Assembly (NCBI GenBank): GCA_028641055.1
Contig: CM054058.1
Coordinates: 239,988,187 to 240,052,186, forward strand
DNA: 64,000 bases
Direction: 5' to 3'
From: Alopecurus myosuroides
Taxonomy: Eukaryota > Streptophyta > Magnoliopsida > Poales > Poaceae
The notes under the pieces were generated by a model. It was not told where the DNA came from. It worked only from the letters and a program-made list of their open reading frames with translations, and searched no databases. Positions 56,251-64,000 of this stretch are shown here, one piece after another (position 1 is the first letter of the stretch; each line of letters begins with the position of its first letter). The position numbers and the translations under genes were made by a program.

Positions 56251-58749
56251 CAGACAGCGGCGCTGGCTGGAGTCCATGTTCGGACGGGACCCGTTTCTGC
56301 TACTGGGGAGCGCGTGGTCTGTGGTCTTGTCCACAGATTCGGCTCCTTCGACTTCGTCACCGACAACGCCGGAGATTTCGGCGGGAGGCCCCTGCCGGCA
56401 GGCGGCTCGGTGCTCTCCTTCGGCTCGCATCTCGTCTACGTCGCCACCGCCATCGTCCGCGGGTCCCCGGAGGAGGTGCTGGTCGCGGAGGATCCTCCTG
56501 CTGTGATCGCTGCCCGCGGAAGGCCGATTGGCCGTCCTGCGGACAGTGTGGAGGTGATGGTGGCCGGCCTGGCTGCTGATGCCGGGAAGGGCGCGGCTGC
56601 TGCCGCGGGCGTCATCGAGGATCTCGCTGGCTCGAGTGCTGGCGGGAAGACCCACAAGCCCTACGAGAAGGAGTGCAACATCCCCCTCTCCACTACACCG
56701 ACGATACCGGCATCCGCCATGCGGATGGGCATGCCGCCTCCCACCGAGCTTGAGCTTTTGACCATGAGGGCATAGCTCGACCGGCAGCGCCAGGAGTTGC
56801 TCTCCGAGCAGCTGGAGTTGGATAAGGTTAGGCTCGAGCTTAGCCTAGATCAGAACGAGTACAACAAGGCCCACGGTTTTACTCCTGTTGCTAGGAAGTC
56901 TAGCAAGGTAGGCGCTACGCGTCGCAACTTAGGCGCCGAGATGGCGACAGTTGTAGAGCCTCCTAGCCAATCTGCCACCGCAAACACCTCCACCAGGCCT
57001 AGATACAGCACCCCCGCCAAAACCCTTAGAGCTGCAGAGGCTGTAGCCATAGAGTTGCCAAACCTAGCTGGTGACGCGCGCGCTAGGCAGCAGGAAAGGC
57101 TCAATGAGCTGGTGCTAGAGGCCGCTAGGCAGAATGAAGAGTTCCGGAAAGCCAATCCGGGTGCTGGTGCTTCTCAGATGGTGCATTCGCATGCGGTCAG
57201 ATCTAACGATCAGGCCTCATCCCCGCATCCCAGTCAGGAGAGGGACCAGAGTGTGTGCTCTGGAAAAGGTAGAGAGATGCAGGTGTACGACCCGGTTCTC
57301 GCTGCGAAACAGCACGCTGTGCCGCGAGAGTCCGGTCAGAAACACACTACTGCAGGAGCTGGCTATCAAGCCCATAAAGCTCAGAGTAGGGCACAAAGCG
57401 GAGACAACGCGGGGCCTTCTCGGCGTCCTGCTGCTCAGCCTACTCGGCAGAGAACGCAGCAGCCTGCTGCAGCACAGCCGCGTGCGGCTGCGCCAGCGGC
57501 CAACCCTGTGGTGCAACCCGCAGTCATGCAGGAGAACAGATATGATGATGGCTACTCGGCGATGGGGCTAGCCGGCTATGCTGACCCCAGGAACGTTGCT
57601 GACCGACTTGGTGAGCGCATGTTGGAGCCCAGTGATGCCAGGTTCAAGTTGGACAGGATCAATCTGTCCGTGCAACTCGAGAGCAAGGGGCCGCCCGGCC
57701 CAGATTGCTTTGGTACTCGTATCATGAACGAGCCTTCCGTGAACCACTTCCAGCTGGCCAGGGGGACCAAGTGCTACAATGGCAGCACCAAGCCAGAAGA
57801 CTGGCTGAGTGACTATGTCACGGCCGTGCACATCGCAGGCGGGAACCGGAGATGGGCTGTGCGGTATGTTCCGCAAATGCTTGAGGGTCCAGCTCAGACA
57901 TGGCTCAACAACCTGCCCAGGGACAGCATCAATTGCTGGCTGGATTTCTCAGATGCCTTCATCAGCAACTTCACCAGCACGTACAAGAGGACGAATAGGC
58001 TGCAGCAGTTGTCCGCTTGCAAGCAGCGGGAAGACGAGACCGACCGCGAGTACCTTACTCGGTGGAGCACCTTGAGGAACACCTGTGAAGGTGTGAATGA
58101 GGCCCAAGCCATCACTTGGTTTGCGCAGGGCTGCAGGCATGGCAGCATGTTGTGGCAGAAGGTGCAGCGCGAGATGCCGAGTACACTCGCGGAGACCATC
58201 AAGATTGCTGACATGTATGCACTCGGCGATCCAACTCAGCCTTTGATGGACTCCCCCGAGCCGAGAAGGAACTACAACAACAACAACAACAGGAACAAGC
58301 GCAATGATTTCCGCAACAAGCGCAGGGGCGACCGGATTGATACTCGGTATGATCCCGAGGAGGTGAATGCTGTGACCACGGCTGCTGGGAGTAGCCAGAG
58401 GCAAAAAAACTGTTGGAGCCCAGTACGGGCAAAACCAGAATCAGGGCCAAGGCATCAAGAAACCATACAGTGCTTCCCAGCAGGGTAGCGGCAACTCGGG
58501 TCCTGCCCCAAACTTCATCTTCACTGAGATGAAGGATGGTCCGTGCAGCTTCCACACTCGGCATCCTGCCAGGCCTGCCAACCACACTACTCGGCAATGC
58601 AGTTGGTGGGAACAGATCAAGAACGAGGGCTTGCCTCCTCCTCCTCCTCTGCCAGCAGCGAATGCCATTGTGCAGCCAGCTCGGGCACCCGCTCCTCGGC
58701 CGGCCGCGTTCCCAAGAAGAGAGAATGTCAACCTGGTGGCTTTAGGAGC

Positions 58750-58900
58750 CAACCGCTACTTCAACAACGACCGCTACCGCAACAACAACAACAACGACCG
58801 CAACTACAACAACAACTACTACACCCGCAACAACAACAGAGGCAACAACAACAACAACCAAGGTAACAACAACAACGGCAACAATGGTGGTGGAGACCGC
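58750..58900 (+). repeat. AAC-rich tract encoding poly-Asn in gag, element D
   Basis: Longer than the B tract, with several NNNN runs split by Arg, Asp, Gly, Gln and Tyr. It overlaps the gag-protease linker. Confidence 0.9.
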
Positions 58901-59740
58901 AACCAGTACCAAGAGCACCACGAGAGCTACATGATCTTCGTCACCGAGCCAGTCGACAAGCAGTCGCAGCACAGGCGTGCAAAGGAGGTAAACGCCGTCA
59001 TCCCGGCAGTGCTTAACTATCTGCGCTGGTGCGACCAGGAGGTGACTTGGTCCAAGGCTGATCACCCCAAGGTGATGCCCAACCCGGGTAGCTATGCTTT
59101 GGTGCTGGATCCCACTTTTCTGGGACCCGAGAAGAATGTCCATTTCAGCAAGGTGCTGATTGACAACGGCAGCAGCATCAACATCCTGTATCTGGATACA
59201 TTGAAGAAACTCGGCCTTGGCGAGAACATGCTGCTGCCCAGCAAGACCACATTCCATGGAATTGTGCCGGGGGTATCTCGTGCTCCAATCGGCCCCATCT
59301 GGTTGGATGTCCTATTCGGCACCAGGGAAAACTGCCGCACCGAGTACGTCCGGTTCGAGGTGGTTGATCTTCAGAGCCCCTACCACGCCCTTCTCGGTAG
59401 GCCTGCACTCACCAAGTTCATGGCATCTACCCATGCTGCCTATCTGAAGATGAAGATCCCTGGTCCTAATGGAGTGATCACCATCTCGGGTGATTACAAG
59501 AGGTCTTTGGAGTGTGCCTCTGCTGGTTCCCAGCTAGCGGAATCCATGGTCATTGCTGCCGAGAAGAACAAGATGTACGAGGTGGTGGCGATGGCGCAAG
59601 CAGCGCAGGGTGGTGCGCCCGGCATGCCGAGTTCCCAGTACGGGACTGCATTCCAGGCGTCCCAGGAAACGAAGAAAGTTCAGGTTGATCCTGAGTTCCC
59701 AGACCGTGTTGCCATCATTGGCACCGGGTTGGGAGAGAAA

Positions 59741-59743
59741 TAG
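59741..59743 (+). other. In-frame amber codon between protease and RT, element D
   Basis: TAG in context GAGAAA-TAG-GAAAGC, the same as element B at 23806. RT continues in the same frame immediately after. Confidence 0.85.
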
Positions 59744-61820
59744 GAAAGCAAGCTCATCCACTTCCTCCGTGAGAATCGGGACGTGTTCGCCTGGTCCAAT
59801 GAGGATCTACCAGGTGTCCCGAGGGAGTTGGTTGAGCACTCGCTACATGTGCGGCATGATGCCAAGCCAGTGAAGCAGGCGATGTGCCGCTTTGGCGATG
59901 AGAGAAGGAAGGCCATTGGTGACCAGATCACCAAGTTGCTGATAAGCAACTTTATCATGGAGGTTTTGCATCCTGACTGGCTAGCTAACCCGGTGATGGT
60001 TGAGAAGAAGAAGGAGGACCCCAAGGCGGATACCGCATGGCGCATGTGCGTGGACTACACCGACCTGAACAAGGCCTGCCCCAAAGATCCCTTTCCGCTA
60101 CCCCGCATAGATCAGGTGATCGATTCCACTGCTGGTTGTGAGCTTTTATCTTTCATAGATGCCTACTCTGGTTTTCATCAGATAGCTCTCAACCCAGTTG
60201 ATCAAATAAAGACTGCTTTCATTACCCCGTACGGGGCTTATTGCTATCGCGTCATGTGCTTTGCGTTGCGGAATGCAGGGGCTACCTATCAGAGATGCAT
60301 GCAGAAATGCTTGCATGGTCAAATTGGCAAAAATGTGCAGGTGTACGTAGATGACATTGTCATCAAAACAAATAAAACACATACTCTGCTTAGTGACATT
60401 GAGGAAACATTTGCCAACTTGCGCAAGTACAAGATGAAGCCGAATCCGACTAAATGCACCTTTGGCGTCCCGGCTGGCAAGCTACTCGGCTTCTTGGTAT
60501 CCAGTCGGGGCATTGAGGCCAATCCTTCAAAGATAAAAGCTATTGAGAGCATGTCTTTGCCGAGATCCCTGAAGGATGTGCAAAAATTCACTGGTTGCTT
60601 GGCTTCTCTGAGCCGCTTCCTGGGCAGAATGGGCGAGAAGGCCTTGCCTCTGTATCAATTGATGAAGAAAAATGGCAAGTTTGTCTGGACACCGCAAGCT
60701 GATGTGGCATTCAAGGAGCTGAAGGACATGCTGGGTAGCGCTCCAATCTTGGCTAGCCCGCTACCCAAAGAGCCAATGTTGTTGTACATTGTTGCGACTA
60801 ACCGAGTGGTCAGTGTGGTGATTGTGGTGGAAAGAGAAGAAGAAGGCAAGACTGTGCAGCGGCCTGTATATTATCTCAGTGAGGTGCTATCCAGCTCCAA
60901 GCAGAACTACCCGCATTACCAGAAGATGATTACGGCGTGTACCTGGGCGCCAAGAAGCTAAAGCACTATTTCCAAGAGCATCCCATCACTGTGGTGAGTT
61001 CTGCTCCCATCTCGGACATCATGGGCAACAAGGAAGCAAGTGGCAGAGTAGCCAAATGGGCAATTGAGCTGGCCGCGTACGCTCCCGCGTATGCGAGCAG
61101 AGAAGCCATCAAGTCTCAAATTCTTGCGGATTTTCTGGTGGATTGGGCTGAGGTGCAGTATGAGCCTCCTACTCCGGTATCCAACTACTGGAAGATGCAT
61201 TTTGATGGATCCAAGGTGAAGGAAGGCTTGGGTGCTGGCGTGGTGCTCACGTCACCCAACCGAGATCAACTCAAGTACGTTGTCTGCAAATCCATTCAAG
61301 GCATCTAACAACGCGTAGCGAGTAGAAGGCGTGGTACACGGCTTGAAGGTGGCCAAGGAGGTTGGCGTGCAGCGTATCATATGCTATGGCGACTCGGATC
61401 TCGTTGTGCAGCAAGTTTCAGGCACGTGGGATGCTCTGGATGCCAACATGGCTTCATATCGGTTCCTGGTGCAAACCATGACTGGATTCTTTGAAGGATG
61501 CGAGTTCCAGCATATACACCGAGCAGAGAATGAGGCAGCTGACGAGCTGTCCAAGTTGGGGTCTTCTCGACAATACATCCCAGCTGGGGTTGCCTTGGAG
61601 CATTTGAGGAAGCCATCTATCAAGCCATCCCCCAACTCGGAATCCATATTTGTTCCTTCTCTTCCTGGTGAGGAAGTTGTCCCAATGGAGATTGACTGGG
61701 AGGCTGCAAAAGAGAACCCGGGGACTGTCGTCTCCATCCCGGGGACTGGCGCCTGCAACCCGGGGACTGTCCATTCTTACTCGGGGACTGACCCTCCTAA
61801 CTCGGGGACTGTCGCATTCA
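59744..61820 (+). pseudogene. Element D reverse transcriptase and RNase H
   Basis: Continues after the TAG with ESKLIHFLRENRDVFAW. It has FITPYGAYCYRVMCFALRN and YVDDIVIKT (near 60345), and keeps the RSLKDVQ segment that B lost. A one-base loss near 60930 and changes near 61290-61330 shift the frame twice (RNase H: MHFDGSKVKEGLGAG near 61195, ICYGDSDLVVQQVSG near 61380). Non-functional. Confidence 0.86.
61715..61819 (+). repeat. 21-bp tandem array in pol linker, element D
   Basis: Five units of 21 bp with core CCCGGGGACTG or CTCGGGGACTG (61715, 61736, 61757, 61778, 61799). It is homologous to the seven-unit array of B. One more isolated core lies near 61852. Confidence 0.9.
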
Positions 61821-62890
61821 TTGAGGGAGTTCTCGCTGCATGCACAAGATCTCGGGGACTCGTCCCTGCCGCAGAAGAAGAAGAAGTGGTGGCTGATCCA
61901 ATGGAAGTGGACGAACCAGTGTTTCCCATTTGGGAGACACCGAGTTGGGCTCTGCCCATATTATCCTTTCTAAAAAATGGCACCTTGCCGAGTGATGAGG
62001 TTACCTCGAGGCAAATTCAGAGAAGATCCAAGGGCTATACAATCTTCAGAGATGTGCTGCACATAAGAAGTCCTACTGGTGTACTGCAGCGCTGTGTAGA
62101 GCCAGAAGAGGGAGAAGAAATATTGGTGGAGATACACCAAGGAGAATGCGGGCACCACGCCTCTTCTCGGGCTCTGGTCAACAAGGCTTTTCGGCATGGC
62201 TTCTTTTGGCTCACTGCCTTGAAGCAAGCTGAAGATATCGTGAGAAAGTGCAATGGCTGCCAAAGGTTTGCAAGTAAGATTCATATGCCAGCTTCCGAGT
62301 TGAAGACCATTCCCATTACTTGGCCATTTGCTGTTTGGTGCTTGGATATGGTGGGTCCTTTCAAGCCGGCTAGAGGCAACATGACTCACATTCTGTTCAT
62401 GGTGGACAAGTTCACGAAGTGGATCGAGGTAAAACCTATTCGGAAGTGTGATGGAGCCACTGCTGTGAGTTTCCTAAAGGATGTGATCCTGAGGTATGGC
62501 TACCCGCATAGTATTATCACGGATAATGGCACAAACTTTGCTGAAGGCAGGTTTGCGAGGTTCTGTAGAGATAAGCGCATTCGGCTAGATGTTGCATCAG
62601 TTGCGCATCCCGCCTCCAATGGGCAAGTGGAAAGAGCAAATGGCATGGTGCTATCAGGCATAAAGCCAAGGCTGATTGAGCCGCTGCTGAAAACACTTGG
62701 GTGTTGGCTAGACGAGTTGCCAGCGGTGTTGTGGAGTCTAAGGACTACCCCTAATCGGTCAACCGGCTTCACGCCATTCTTTCTGGTTTATGGAGCTGAG
62801 GTCGTGTTGCCTACTGACCTAGAGCATGACTCGCCCCGTGTAACGCTCTACACGGAGGCAGAGGCTAGAGAAGCTCGAGAAAATGACGTT
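61821..62890 (+). pseudogene. Element D integrase, truncated by insertion
   Basis: The zinc finger is intact (HHASSRAL...CNGCQRF), followed by CLDMVGPF, ITDNGTNF and SNGQVERANG (DDE). The frame is open through TLYTEAEAREARENDV and is then broken by the element at 62891. B continues there with DLLEEARELTLSRSA. Confidence 0.86.
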
Positions 62891-64000
62891 TGAACGGACA
62901 ACGACGTCGCCTAGAGGGGGGGTGAATAGGCGATTAAAACTTTTCCGGTTAATGCTTACTAAATGCGGAAATAAACTAGGTGTTTAAATTAACAAGCATA
63001 CAACCTAAATATTCTAGGGTAAACTAGATGAACAAACAACTTATGCTAAGCAAGACAAGTAACAAGGTGATAGCAAGATATATAACTTCAAGCTCGAAGG
63101 CTATCACAATGTAAATTGCATAAGTAAAAAGCTCGGGTATAGAAATAACCGAGGCACACGGAGACGAAGATGTATTCCCGAGTTCCTCCCACAAAGGGGA
63201 GTACGTCTCGTTGGAGGGGTGTGAGCTCACCACGAAGGCCTACTCAACGCCACAAAGGCCTCACCCTATTCTCCGATGAACCCCGCCACAAAGGCCTAGT
63301 TCACCTTCCACTATTGGCAACCTTCAAACCCGAGGCACGCATCCACAACTCAATTGGAGGCTCTCGGTGTCACCACAATCTTGGGGCACGCATCCACAAC
63401 TCAATTGGAGGCTCCCAAGAACACCACAAGTCGTCTAGGGTCCAAGACCCAAGAGTAACAAGCTCACAAACTTTCAACTTCCACGAATCCTCGTGGAGAG
63501 AGCAAACCGATGCAACCGATGCAAATGGCAAGAGCACAAGTGCTCAAATCCTTCACTCTCAAATTCCAACAAAGCAACAAATGCTTATGGGGGAATAAGA
63601 GAGGAAGAACAATGGAGGAGAAACACCAAGAACTCCAAGATCAAGATCTACTAAGTTTCCCTCACTAAGAAGGAAGATGGATTGGTGGAAATGTAGACCA
63701 AGATCTCCTCTCTCTTTTCCCTCAAAGATATGCAAGAATCATGGAAGGAATTGAGAGAGGGGCAAGCTTTCCAAGGTCAACAATGGTGGGGGAGAGAGGA
63801 TATTTCGTGCTTAGAAGACTTGGGGACCAATGGGGAAGAAAGCCCCCTTAAATAGGTCCCCACAAGAACTAGCCGTTGTGCAGGAATTTTGGGACCGGAA
63901 TATCCGGTCCGAAGTGAATAATCCGGTTCAAATAATCCGTTCACTCCAGTGCGAAAACTGGTCTGAAATCCGTCGAAACCGGAATATCCGGTATGCCCCG
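62891..64000. mobile_element. Unclassified insertion in element D, running off the window
   Basis: Begins TGAACGGACAACGACGTCGC directly after the element D sequence ATGACGTT (62883-62890). The uninterrupted B sequence fixes this as the border. A TG start suggests an LTR; ACGTT (62886-62890) would be the target duplication, but the far end is not visible. No coding frame is recognised. It contains a repeated segment GCACGCATCCACAACTCAAT (near 63335 and 63384), several CCACAAAGGCCT copies, and GGAATATCCGGT palindrome-like words near the right edge. Confidence 0.6.
63335..63412 (+). repeat. Short direct repeat in the terminal insertion
   Basis: GGCACGCATCCACAACTCAA followed by TTGGAGGCTC appears twice, 49 bp apart. 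Confidence 0.85.

Larger units (their letters stand above)
56203..59743 (+). pseudogene. Element D gag and protease
   Basis: Starts in the LTR at ATG 56203 (MASAVIPPRQLAPTVGQT). The frame is open to TAG 56773, where B has CAG (KAQLDRQ versus RA-stop-LDRQ), and continues in the same frame to about 58400. There an extra base in an A-run (CAAAAAAACTG versus CAAAAACCTG in B) shifts it to the frame ending at TAG 59741. Capsid (WAVRYVPQMLEGPAQTWLNN), a C-x2-H-x9-H-x4-C knuckle (near 58546), the Asn-rich tract and protease VLIDNGSSINILY (near 59155) are all present. Confidence 0.86.
55345..62890 (+). mobile_element. Gypsy (Tat-like) retrotransposon D, 5' part
   Basis: Close relative of B: LTR start TGTCGGGGGGTTACCCCCG, the same PBS, gag-protease-TAG-RT-RNase H-integrase order, and high coding similarity. 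The left target duplication candidate is CAAGT (55340-55344). It is interrupted in integrase at 62891 by a further element, so its aORF and 3' LTR are not visible. It carries several frameshifts and two TAG codons in otherwise open gag-pol. Confidence 0.9.
48605..64000 (+). mobile_element. Gypsy (Tat-like) retrotransposon C, 5' part, host of solo LTR and element D
   Basis: Its 5' LTR (48605-49414) and broken gag (49386-50245 and 55014-55344) are in the window. The gag is split by a solo LTR at 50246-55008 and cut by element D at 55345. The rest of C must lie beyond the window. It is related to B and D in PBS and gag leader but has a clearly different LTR. Confidence 0.85.

Overview
This window is repeat-dense nuclear DNA of a grass, most likely a large-genome Pooideae species (Triticeae or oat-like relatives). 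This is inferred from CACTA DNA transposons with CACTAGTAGAAA-type ends, a Stowaway element starting CTCCCTCCGT, Tourist-like elements with TTA duplications, a Helitron ending in a CCCGT...ACGGG hairpin plus CTAG, L1-type LINEs, and four related non-chromovirus Gypsy (Tat-like) LTR retrotransposons. I found no convincing ordinary host gene, no tRNA or rRNA gene and no CRISPR. Almost every base that can be assigned belongs to nested transposons whose borders and target-site duplications can be read directly.

Layout. 1-551: unclassified flank. 552-17374: autonomous-type CACTA element (3-bp duplication ATT) with a decayed TNP2 transposase and a second ORF on the minus strand. It carries a Stowaway MITE (1593-1715) and is split by minus-strand Gypsy element A (2719-13364, duplication AGTTG). 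A has LTRs differing at one of 482 positions, no gag core, and an antisense multi-exon ORF (aORF). 17375-18402: flank. 18403-35877: non-autonomous Helitron, split by plus-strand Gypsy element B (19504-34663) and carrying a Tourist-like MITE (35037-35390). 35878-48604: a locus seen in two diverged copies (R1 around 35.9-38.9 kb, R2 around 47.1-48.6 kb). R1 received a poly(A)-tailed plastid psbM insert and a truncated LINE. Between the copies lie a longer LINE (split by an 0.8-kb CACTA), a third LINE fragment (split by a TIR element holding a MITE), and a 2.26-kb CACTA carrying an intact two-exon DEDDy 3'-5' exonuclease ORF. 48605-64000: Gypsy element C. Its gag holds a 4.76-kb solo LTR (50246-55008) and then element D (from 55345); D is itself interrupted at 62891 by a further element running off the window.

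How the parts relate. A, B, C and D share the primer-binding site TGGCGCCCACCG and an open gag frame that starts inside the 5' LTR and reads through that site. A and B carry an antisense ORF between pol and the 3' LTR. B and D carry a TAG at the same protease/RT junction and arrays of a 21-bp polypurine-tract-like repeat in pol. All the pol genes seen are broken, yet A moved very recently, so it was probably mobilised in trans. The CACTA elements share ends with the TNP2-bearing one, and the two small ones share a piece of 5S rRNA gene containing the pol III internal promoter.

The observations most worth following are the plastid-derived retro-insert, the 5S-derived module in two CACTA elements, the captured exonuclease, the shared amber codon, and the internal PPT/LTR-junction mimic.
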